Below are positions 22,654 to 31,339 of a stretch of DNA of 47,573 nt, piece after piece. The notes beneath the pieces were generated by a model, which saw only the letters and a program-made list of their open reading frames with translations, was not told where the DNA came from and did not search any database. The position numbers and the translations under genes were made by a program. The DNA is from Bremia lactucae (lineage: Eukaryota > Oomycota > Peronosporomycetes > Peronosporales > Peronosporaceae): positions 1,991,069 to 2,038,641 of the forward strand of contig NC_090612.1 of NCBI RefSeq assembly GCF_004359215.1, in the 5' to 3' direction. Each line of letters opens with the position of its first letter. The first letter of the stretch is position 1.

Positions 22654-23129
22654 TGTAGCGGAGCTACCTCGCTCCTAAAGTCAGAGGAAGACTTTCAGAC
22701 TCAGAGAGTCACTTAGTTCTATTGAAATAATGGGTTTAACAACTCAGGGAGTCGTACAAGCTATTAAAGCTTAAGGAATCCTAGTTTAAGGGATTTAGGG
22801 GTTCGTAGAACTAAGTGGCAACAAGTGCCCAAGAGGATATACCTTAGAAAGGCTTCTATCTCTTACAGATCAATGCGCAAGCCTTTAGGAAGGCACTTAA
22901 CGCTTTAAGATCAAAAGGGTAACTGCACTTTATTTAATTATTTAAATCTAAAAACCTTACCCTAGCTTATTAAAAAATAGATTTTGGCCGCCAGCGGCGA
23001 CCACATTTGTTACCCATAATAAATGTAATTTAAGTAACTAACTATTTTAAAATTAGATAAAAGGGTATTTTACCGATAAAGTAAATGTACCACAACAACG
23101 GTTCTCCAACCGATGTGTGCCCCAGTACA
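22654..23129 (-). repeat. 5' LTR of gypsy element B (476 bp)
   Basis: It starts TGTAC and ends CTACA on the minus strand and matches 15359-15843 over its full length. The terminal dinucleotides are TG...CA. Confidence 0.88.
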
Positions 23130-23373
23130 TGAGTCCTCCGCCTTTGACAGAACTGAGGCGGACCTGGAAATATACAGGGTGTGCCCCCATAATTCTCCTT
23201 AGTTTTATGTATTTGAAGAAACATTAATCTTTTTTATTCTGTAATTCTTTATCTTACATAATACCCCACACAGGATTTCCAAGTGCTATAAAAATAACAA
23301 TCGAATTCTAACTAAACGCAAAACTGTTTGTTTGTTTAAGTGTTTTTGTGCGACAGGATAATTTTTTGACACC
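23130..23373. other. Spacer before the PGAM-NAD kinase gene
   Basis: AT-rich and without a gene. It probably holds the promoter and 5' UTR of the gene starting at 23374. The gypsy B LTR lies only 244 bp from the start codon. Confidence 0.6.
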
Positions 23374-25821
23374 ATGATTCAAACCATACCCAGAGCCCAC
23401 CGCCTTATCACCGATCGAGGGAGGCTGAGCAGCATCTACTCGAACGTTGTAAACTTCAGCACAAATAATGAACGTCTTCCTCGTTTGTCTGACTTGGTGC
23501 TGATTCGGCACGGCGAGAGCGAGGGAAATGTGGCCCGCCAGCGCTCTCTTGCCGGTGATCACAGCCTCTTTTCTGGCGAGTTCAAGCACCGCCATAGCTC
23601 TAATTGGCGTCTCACAGATCGAGGCCGCAGACAGGCTGCGGCTGCTGGTGACTGGCTTAAACGCAATAATCTCGCGCACTTCGACCGATACCTTGTGTCC
23701 GAGTATCTACGTGCCATGGAGACAGCTGGTCGCATGGGGCTGCCAAATGCACGCTGGTACGCCGAAATGCTCATTCGAGAGCGTGACTGGGGTGCAATGG
23801 ACCTGATGAGCGAGCAAGAACGTTTTGTTAAGATGCAGGATGAGCTGAAGCGGCGAGAGCTTAATCGCTTTTACTACGCACCACCTGGTGGCGAATCTCT
23901 GGCTGCAGTGGCCCAGCGTGCAGATCGCTTGCTCGGCATTTTGAATCACGAGTGTCATGATAAGAAAGCAATTGTGGTGGCTCATGGAGAAGTGATCTGG
24001 GCTATGCGCACAAGGCTTGAAAGGATGTCACAGGATACATTTATCGAGCTGCAAGTGTCTGGACGCATGGTCGATCAGATCCACAATGGCCACGTCTTGC
24101 ACTACACGAGAAAGGACCCGCAGAACGGAAAAATGGCACCGTTTTTTACGCATATGCGCTCAGTGTGCCCTTGGAATGAAAAGCTGAGTCCCAAGGGATG
24201 GGCCAAAATTGACCGGCCAGTATATGATAATGAACTTTTGCTGGCCACAGCAGAGCGTATTCCTAGAATGATTATCTCAGAAGAATATTTAGAGAAGACG
24301 TACAATGGAGCCAAGACCTTATCAGAAGAATATGTCACCTCGGATGTGTTGTCACATTCCATGAATTTAGAGCAGGCCTCTATTATAAAGGCGAGTACGG
24401 AGGTATCGACGACAAAGAATGCGCATCAGGCACCGCTTTTGATACCTGGAAAGCCAATGTTGAAGCTTAAAAACGTTGTCGTGGTAAAAAAAATGTCTCG
24501 ATATCAGCACGAAACTGAGTTGTATGGCAACACTGGGTACGAAGTATTTCACTTGTATTGTCGTTTGAATCACTGATTCTTTTGCTATATTATTAATATA
24601 TAGTGAAGCTTTGAGAAAGCAGATGTCCATGCGAGGTTTTATACATGACCGCTTGAAGGCAAGCCATGATCATCACATTGAAGCTGTTGATGAAATTACT
24701 AGCAGGTGCATCATCATATCTTCATTGGAATTACTATTCTCGTGATTCAGCTTCACTAAATTTATCTAACACAGCTTCAGACAGCGCGGAATCGATGTGA
24801 ATGTCGTCTCGGCCAACCACCTCACTCACGAAGCAGTCGAAGGAACAGACATGATTTTTTCTGCGGGTGGTGATGGCACCTTCTTAAAAACTGCGAGCTT
24901 TGTCAGCAATCCTATTCCTGTAGCAGGCTTGAACACAGACCCTATGCGAAGTGAAGGAAATTTATGCTGCTACAAGGTAGATAACGTTACCAATCGGTTT
25001 GGTACGGCATTGGACCGCTTGATTGAGGGTGACTTCAAATGGCGGCTGCGCCAGCGCATCCGTGTTGGTATGGTTAACCAGGACGGCTACTGGTACGAGT
25101 TGCCTCGCTATGCTTTAAACGAAGTGTTTATTGCAGAGAGCGATGCCTCTCGGCCGTCACATTACAATATCGGCATTGATCAGCACCAGCGCGAATCTCA
25201 CCGTAGCAGTGGTATACTCATGTGCACTGGCACAGGTTCGAGTGCATGGTACTCCAGTGCGGTGCGTTTGTGCGCAATTTTTTATTATCGTTAATTATGT
25301 AACTCTGAGCTTTTATTACAGTGCCAAATTTATCGAGAACAGGTTGCGACTGTTTTAAATGCGATGGATCACACGCACACAAACGAAACTGTGACAGAAT
25401 TGACAGAGTCGTAAGGTTCATTTATCGTTATATTGTATTGATAAGAGCTTAACCCGTTGTACTGCAGTATTAATAAGCGTAACGTTTTCCCGGAGGACTC
25501 TCGAGACTTGGGTTATGTTGTTCGCGAGCCGATTATTAATGCAACGTTCGGTGATATCAGGTTTAGACGGTATGGATATCGTGCATACTGTGGTCATTTA
25601 ACGAAACGTCTAATCATTGATATTGCGTGTACGAAAGAGGTAAAGCTCGCCGAGTGTCTGTACGGTCTCTTGGGTGGGATATGAAAGTTTTCATCGATGG
25701 AATATACTCAGTGCCGCTAGATTATGGTGTCCAGGCGGTCATGAAGGTTGCTGACGAGCCAAAATATGTGCTGCGTACTGTGGACTTTTCCTCGTTGCCA
25801 AGTTCAGCGCCCAGAAAGTGA
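23374..25821 (+). CDS. Phosphoglycerate-mutase-like (histidine phosphatase)/NAD kinase fusion, 705 aa
   Basis: Six exons join in frame: 23374-24536, 24604-24705, 24775-25261, 25322-25410, 25468-25560 and 25638-25821 (2,118 nt), with introns of 57-77 bp. Residues about 38-265 form a histidine phosphatase domain, with the catalytic RHGE at 45-48, LTDRGRRQA, and a second catalytic His in VVAHGEVIWAM. Residues about 370-700 form an NAD kinase: VVVVKKMSRYQHETELYG, the nucleotide-binding GGDGTFL at about 453-459, TGTGSSAWYSSA, VREPIINATFGDI and SLGWDMKVFIDG. The kinase half resembles NADK2-type enzymes and phosphorylates NAD to NADP. The phosphatase half keeps its catalytic residues, but its substrate is unknown. 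The fusion is read directly, because the link lies within exon 1. Alternative splicing could still separate products. The ORF ends 115 bp from the convergent WW gene. Confidence 0.9.
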
Positions 25822-25936
25822 ATTTTGTAGACTGTGCAAATGGTAAGCTTATTTTTTGACGTAGTAGAACTCACTCGATTCTATAATGTTATATTTAAGA
25901 GCTTCTTTATCTAACTTGTTCATCAATTCTTCCTTG

Positions 25937-27454
25937 CTAGCGACTTCGTGACCGTGATCTCGACGGCGAAGACAAGGAGTGATGGCGGTGTCGAAAAGAA
26001 TTGCGAGATGGCCGCTTCTTTCGAGAGCGGGAGCGAGATCGTGACCAAGATGCCGACCGCTGCCGAGAACTTCGATTGCGGCCACTGTATTCACGCCAAC
26101 GCGGCTGCGATCGGCTCTTGCTGCGACTATGCAGTCGACGGTATTCACGTGATTCATTATGAGAATGATGTAGCTCTCGACGTACACTCGGAACGTCCAT
26201 GCGTTCCCTTGACCTTGCTCGATACAGTGTAGGAGAATTAGGCTGCAAGCTTAAACGCTCTTGATCCGTTTTATCTCCTGACAAGACGGGTTTGCGCAAG
26301 AACAGCCCTTTAAATACCTGCTCTTGCTGCTCCTTAGATAATAGCGCGGCCGATGCACTAGCTGAGGCTGCAGCGTTATAAAACTCATGAATAAGCTTTT
26401 GAACGTCATCGCTCTCCCATCGCATTGTCAACTTATCTCGAGAAGTAATGTTTTCCTCTAGATATTTTGTCAAACGTAATTGCTCGCCATCTCGCTTCAA
26501 AGCTATAGAATGATGATTATTTATTGCCTCGCCATAAATCTTTTCTTGAGCAGACAAGGTTAACAGCGCCAGTGCATCATCTTGTATCCGTTTAAATCGC
26601 TCTGCATCGATATTATTCTCCAGAGTTGATAAAAATACGCTTAATGGGGTGCTTGGTTCCCACGAGGCAAGCTGCAACTGTTCGCTCAGTAGCTCCGCAA
26701 ACATTTTTTTTGCTTGTTTCAGCTTGATTTTTTTTTCCGCTTTCAGATCTTCTCGACGGTGCTTGACAAAGTGTTCAAAAATTGCACGGCGCTCGTGCAT
26801 CTTCGGAATGCCCATAAAGCGTGGATCTCCTGCAATTTGAGGCAGCGCCACTGACCACTTGCAGAAAGGCATGATGTTCTTATCAAGCAGCATGGCCCGA
26901 AACTGCTCCATCCGCTTAAGCTCACGCTCCTTGCGTTCCTCTTCTAGTCTCAAATCGTCTTCCGTCAACGGCAGGTCTGCCTCCTGAGCGATTTCATCTT
27001 CTTTCGTTGTCAGCGGCTTTGCTTTTGCATCTGTTTTATACGTTTCCTTGGGCTCTTCGGGATTTTTTGGCTTCAATTTTTCTTCTTTTGCTTTTTTAAA
27101 AGATTTCACCTTGTAATACTCCTCTCCCGTTGATATACTCTCTGCGCTAGTTTCTTCCGCACCCCACTCACCAGGTCGCTCCCATTTCGACTCACGTGTC
27201 TTCGAATTAAAATAATATAGTGTGCCGTTGCCTGCGTCATGTGCTGTCCATTCATTCGAGCGGGCCACTGCGTTTTGAAGCATGAGCCTCATCATAAAAT
27301 CAGTCTCATGCGCCGCGAGCTCGCCTGGTACATCCCACTGAGACACATTATTCTTGCGGTCATAGTAAAAAATTCGACCGCCGCCATCGTCGTGCACCGA
27401 CCAGTGGCCCACCACGTGCAGCGCATTCAACAAATTAAGCTTTTCCTCTGTCAT
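25937..27454 (-). CDS. WW/FF/RS-domain protein (TCERG1/Prp40-like), 505 aa
   Basis: One exon. Two WW domains lie at residues about 16-46 (GHWSVHDDGGGRIFYYD...WDVP) and 67-97 (NEWTAHDAGNGTLYYF...WERP). A Lys/Glu-rich linker follows, then an FF-like helical region around 175-330 (FRAMLLDKNIMPFCKWSVAL; GDPRFMGIPKMHERRAIFEH). The C-terminus from about 415 is an Arg/Ser domain ending SRSRSRSR. This order is typical of nuclear factors that couple RNA polymerase II elongation with spliceosome assembly. The assignment to TCERG1/CA150 rather than Prp40 is uncertain, as Prp40 usually has more FF domains. It is transcribed divergently from the coiled-coil gene at 27494, with only 39 bp between start codons, suggesting a shared promoter. 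Confidence 0.88.
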   Translation of the reverse strand: MTEEKLNLLNALHVVGHWSVHDDGGGRIFYYDRKNNVSQWDVPGELAAHETDFMMRLMLQNAVARSNEWTAHDAGNGTLYYFNSKTRESKWERPGEWGAEETSAESISTGEEYYKVKSFKKAKEEKLKPKNPEEPKETYKTDAKAKPLTTKEDEIAQEADLPLTEDDLRLEEERKERELKRMEQFRAMLLDKNIMPFCKWSVALPQIAGDPRFMGIPKMHERRAIFEHFVKHRREDLKAEKKIKLKQAKKMFAELLSEQLQLASWEPSTPLSVFLSTLENNIDAERFKRIQDDALALLTLSAQEKIYGEAINNHHSIALKRDGEQLRLTKYLEENITSRDKLTMRWESDDVQKLIHEFYNAAASASASAALLSKEQQEQVFKGLFLRKPVLSGDKTDQERLSLQPNSPTLYRARSRERMDVPSVRRELHHSHNESREYRRLHSRSKSRSQPRWREYSGRNRSSRQRSASWSRSRSRSRKKRPSRNSFRHRHHSLSSPSRSRSRSR

Positions 27455-27493
27455 TGGAAATGCGAAGAATGTGTGCAGTACACCACATTTTGA

Positions 27494-27901
27494 ATGTCAA
27501 CAGTCGAAGGCAATTTGGACACTAACGAGGGGTTTGAGGAAGAGCATGTGTTACCGGACTTAGAGGCGGAGCTGCAGCAAGTTCAGACGATCAAGTTGCA
27601 CATACGACAGCGACTGGATGATCTACTCCACGAACAGAAGGTACTGAAGCAGCAGCAGCAACGTCGACAGCGTCGCAGTGACCGACTTGACTCCGGCGCC
27701 CCTACTGCACGTATGCGACACCTTCAGGAAAAGCAGCAGGCACGGCATGCGGAAGAAGAGGCTAAACGAAAGCGTTATGAGATAGAGAAAAAGGCAAAAG
27801 CTGAAGAGGCGCAGCGCAAACGAAAATTCATCATTGAGACGCAGGACAAAGACTTAGACGATCTCGACGCATTCCTAGTCCAAGACGCAGTCCAATTTTG
27901 A
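27494..27901 (+). CDS. Small coiled-coil protein, 135 aa, unrecognised
   Basis: One exon. Residues about 20-55 (LEAELQQVQTIKLHIRQRLD onward) and 75-115 (KQQARHAEEEAKRKRYEIEK) are predicted coiled coil, joined by a Gln/Arg-rich segment. The C-terminus is acidic and hydrophobic (DKDLDDLDAFLVQDAVQF). There is no signal peptide or membrane segment. Charge pattern, the absence of stops and the divergent partner gene 39 bp away support a real gene. Function is unknown; a structural or nuclear adaptor is possible. Confidence 0.75.
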   Translation: MSTVEGNLDTNEGFEEEHVLPDLEAELQQVQTIKLHIRQRLDDLLHEQKVLKQQQQRRQRRSDRLDSGAPTARMRHLQEKQQARHAEEEAKRKRYEIEKKAKAEEAQRKRKFIIETQDKDLDDLDAFLVQDAVQF

Positions 27902-28994
27902 CTATAAAAAATTTACGAGCATTTTATGCACATGACCCACATCAGTTAATCGTCCTCGTTGACCTCTCCGAGTAGAGGATTTTTTTTATGCGGTACATTA
28001 CAGAGCTACACTGTAGCTAGCGACCCGAGAATGTCCCTTCGGCTAAGGCCTACACATCCTTCGCCGGAAACACCCAGCTTTTTACTAGCGGGACGTTTTT
28101 TGTACTGGATGCAATCAAGTCCAGGTGCCCCGACTATTCTTTGTCGGGGTTTTATGCTTCTACGAGCCGAGCTCGAGGTACAGGGTACGAACGAGTCTTA
28201 TGTGTCACACATTTTTCAAGACGTTGCAGTCCCTCTACGAGTAGAGTAAGAACTGAGGTTATGATTGCTTACAAAAGTATGTCGCTTCGCTCTTTAAACC
28301 TGCTTTAGCCATTTGATAATTCAGGTTGAACGTAAACTTGCTACTTCGAATAAAATAATTTGACGATTCAGAACTGCAATTGAAAAGCCTAAATGAGGAC
28401 AGAGCAAGCCCTTAAACGTTGGAATATCATAATCATTTGCGGATGTAGTTATACGACGTTATATAAGCATTAGATGACCTTACCCCTCACAGTCTCGGGC
28501 GCTGAGTTGGATCAGAGCGACTATTAAACGCCCAGATGGTTAAAAAGCTATCAAGCACTTCAACGAGAACATCTGTTGCGCTTGCTTGAAGAGTCCAGTC
28601 ATACTCAAGAGTATAGCTTGAAAAAAAACATGGCGGGTAATGCTTTTAAACCGATGCGCAAGGTGATGAGGTAGCTCTTTGTTTTGCGAATGCCTCACCG
28701 ACAACAGGCTATAAGCCCCACACGACGTGTTTCGCTTTGAGTCAGTTTGTTGATCTGAACTAGTGCAGCATTGGTCGAAAATGTAAATTGATGAAACAGC
28801 TCACGTACTGGCTAGAAATAACCCCGCCTGAGTTATCCCGTGGCTCAAAAATAAAAACGCAAACACAACGCAAAAAGCGCTGCGTAAGAGCAATATCCGG
28901 GGTAAACGCATCGGTCAACCAAAAAACGCCACATATTCATTCAACACACTTCCCCCTTTCTCCCCGTCACCATCACTCTCGTCGCCGCTTCGCC
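27902..28994. other. Intergenic region with small hairpins
   Basis: No convincing gene. It contains a short stem CCTCT/AGAGG followed by ATTTTTTTT (27963-27987), a 7-bp stem CCCCGAC/GTCGGGG (28128-28149) and a 6-bp palindrome CTCTAC/GTAGAG (28233-28246). The outer two share CGAGTAGAG. The right part (about 28600-28994) should hold the kinase promoter and 5' UTR. An open frame at 28788 also runs into the kinase start. Confidence 0.45.
28128..28149. other. 7-bp GC-rich stem-loop
   Basis: CCCCGAC, an 8-base loop, then GTCGGGG followed by TTTT. Its shape is that of a hairpin terminator; significance in a eukaryotic intergenic region is unknown. Confidence 0.4.
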
Positions 28995-31125
28995 ATGGAG
29001 ACCGCCTCCCACAAGGACATGATCGACGCAGCCAAACGCAAGCGCAAGATGACTGCTACCACGCCGCCTTCCAGTCTTAAGCGTGGTAACAAGCTTTCGC
29101 GGCCTGCGACCTCTAATAGCTCCAGCATCTTTAACGGCGTTACGCCTCCCGCAATTACAACCCAAGAATCTGTTTGTACGCCTGAACAATTCGCTGATAA
29201 CCAGCGCGCCATGTTTAGCGCTGCTGCAGCGCCTACGCCGCATGGACCAGTAGAGCACATGCCTCCTACACCTGCATTTTTTAATCGAAATGGCTTCAGT
29301 CACACGCCCGAGGGCTTTAACTCGACGCCGAGTGACGGGTTTCCTTCTAATACTACCACGGCGCACCATGCGACCAGCTCGGCCTCTACCCCCGCTGACG
29401 ATGGCCAGACTAATGGACACTCATCGCACGCTGCTACGCCGTCACCTGTGCCTCGTGCGGCGCCACTAAATTTACGCGACTTTGCTAATTGGGATGTTGG
29501 CAGTCGCTACACGCTTTTGCGGATGCTTGGAAAGGGGTCTTACGGACAGGTACGTAGTATGAAGACTTGCGGTCTCCACGGGTATTGATGTTACCGCTCT
29601 TCTGTAGGTGGCAGAGGCTTTTGATACCGAACGGAAACAAAAGGTTGCCATTAAAAAAATCATCAATGTCTTTGACCAGGAGATCGACTGCAAGCGACTC
29701 TACCGCGAGATATATATCTTGCGTCGTCTGAGGTGTGTATGAAATCGGCTTGACTAGAGTTGTGTATGCTTATCTTTGTGGCCTGTGTCTTTTTCCAGCC
29801 ATTCGCAAGTGATCAACTTAATTGATGTAATTCCGCCCGAGAACTACGACACCTTTACGGATTTATACCTGGTGTTTGACTTTGTGGACACGGACTTGCA
29901 TAAGCTAATTATGAGCCCACAGTACTTGACTATTCGGCACATTCAAGTATTTCTATACCAGCTTCTTTGTGGTCTGAAATACATTCACTCGGCGAATGTG
30001 ATTCATCGCGATATGAAACCTGCCAACATATTGCTTAACGAAGATTGCACATTAATGGTAAGCTACTCGTAATGATGCACTATGTATATTTAAGATTCGC
30101 TTACATTTTATGATAGATATGTGATTTTGGCCTATCTCGTGTAATGGAAAGCAATATGTCGCTTGATGAATTAAGTAAGCATCTATACTCACCGAAGGAT
30201 TCGAAGTCACCTACAACATCCGACGGAGGAGCCACTTCAGCACCGTCTCCTGGAAGTGCTTCCTCGACGCCTTCATCGTCTGGCGAGTTCCCACGGATGC
30301 GGCGGCAGCTCACGAAGCACGTCGTTACACGATGGTACCGAGCGCCTGAGCTTATTTTACTTCAAGACTACGACTTTTCGGTTGATATGTGGAGCATCGG
30401 GTGCATTTTTGCCGAGCTACTGAGCATGCAAGTCGAAAGTTGCCCTCGGTACCAAGAACGAGTGCCCCTTTTTCCTGGCCGCTCATGCTTCCCACTTAGC
30501 GCGGATCGTCCTACGACGTATTCAGACAAGCTAGACCAGCTTAACGTGATTTTCAATGTGATTGGCACGCCCGGGGAAAGCGATATTGGCAGTTTGGGGG
30601 AAGTCAAGCAGTACTTGCGGAAGTTGCCAAAAAAGGAGCCTAGAGATCTTCGCGAGGTATGTAATGCATACGTGAATTTACTTTTATAACATTAAGGAAT
30701 AATTTTGTACATAATATCTGTTAGATGTATCCTGGTGCCCCTGCTGACTCGTTGGATTTGCTCAAGCAAATGCTGTCATTTAATCCTGAATGTCGCATTT
30801 CGGTATGCTCTGCGATCCTTTGTAAATGGCATATGTTCCTTATCACTTACAAACTGAATAGGTTGATAAAGCGCTTGCGCATCCTTTTTTGGAGTCGGTG
30901 CGGAGAGCCCCATCAGAGACAGTTGAGCAAAATCCGTTCGGAATGGAATTTGAAAATGTTCCTTTGAATAAAGAGGCTTTAAAAGGTAATTTGGTTTGTT
31001 TTCTCTGCAAGATGGAATATTATGATAAAGAGTGTGCAAATCGCTAATACTGCTTGCTTCCATAAATTCTAGCCCGTATTTTCGAAGAAATTAAATTGTT
31101 CGCGGAGCGCAACAATCGGAGATGA
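28995..31125 (+). CDS. MAP-kinase-like (CMGC) protein kinase, 577 aa, atypical activation loop
   Basis: Seven exons join in frame: 28995-29549, 29608-29732, 29799-30057, 30117-30656, 30725-30802, 30862-30985 and 31073-31125 (1,734 nt), with introns of 58-87 bp. A 170-residue Ser/Thr/Pro-rich N-terminal extension precedes the kinase domain. Kinase motifs are GKGSYG near 178, VAIKK with Lys201, [16 protein letters not shown] at 316-318, TRWYRAPE at 384-391 and [19 protein letters not shown] and APE are intact, so catalysis is expected. Between DFG and APE there are about 72 residues, roughly double ERK2, with a Ser/Pro/Thr-rich insert. The expected T-x-Y pair is TKH (379-381). The ATG at 28995 in GCCATGG context is preferred over 28788. 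Substrates are unknown. Confidence 0.9.
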
Positions 31126-31195
31126 ATAAATGGTTTGGTTAGCAGCGATGGCGTCTCGCCTTGATTAGTCGCCTGCTGTTAAGCACTTAGACAAA

Positions 31196-31339
31196 ATGGA
31201 ATTTGAAGGATCGGCTGCTGTGGTTGATGAGGGATGGCTGATTTGGGGGTGTACAATGCTGGGTAATGAGGAGACAGGAAGAAGTTTATGGACACCAAAA
31301 GCGTGTGAGCTACAATATAATGAGGAAGTTAAAAAGTGA
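31196..31339 (+). other. 47-codon open frame after the kinase gene
   Basis: It reads MEFEGSAAVVDEGWLIWGCT onward and ends EEVKK. It lies 70 bp downstream of the kinase stop and may fall in its 3' UTR. No family is recognised. Confidence 0.2.

Larger units (their letters stand above)
15359..23129 (-). mobile_element. Ty3/gypsy LTR retrotransposon B, full length with both LTRs (7,771 bp)
   Basis: The 5' LTR is 23129-22654, the 3' LTR 15843-15359. Internal parts in minus-strand order are a primer-binding-site candidate, gag, protease, RT, RNase H, integrase and chromodomain ending at a stop near 16776, then about 0.9 kb carrying an antisense frame, then a polypurine tract. The two LTRs differ by roughly two dozen substitutions and a few small indels, so the insertion is not recent. 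A target-site duplication cannot be tested because element A follows the 3' LTR directly. Confidence 0.88.

Noticed and set aside
25948..26232. 94-codon plus-strand frame opposite the RS domain
   Set aside because: It is a shadow of the Arg/Ser repeat codons of the WW/FF gene.
27959..28249. 96-codon plus-strand open frame after the coiled-coil gene
   Set aside because: No motif or supporting context. Its ends coincide with small palindromes rather than gene signals.
28788..28994. Upstream in-frame start for the MAPK-like kinase
   Set aside because: The extra 69 residues are low complexity, and the ATG at 28995 has the better start context (GCCATGG). Kept only as an alternative.
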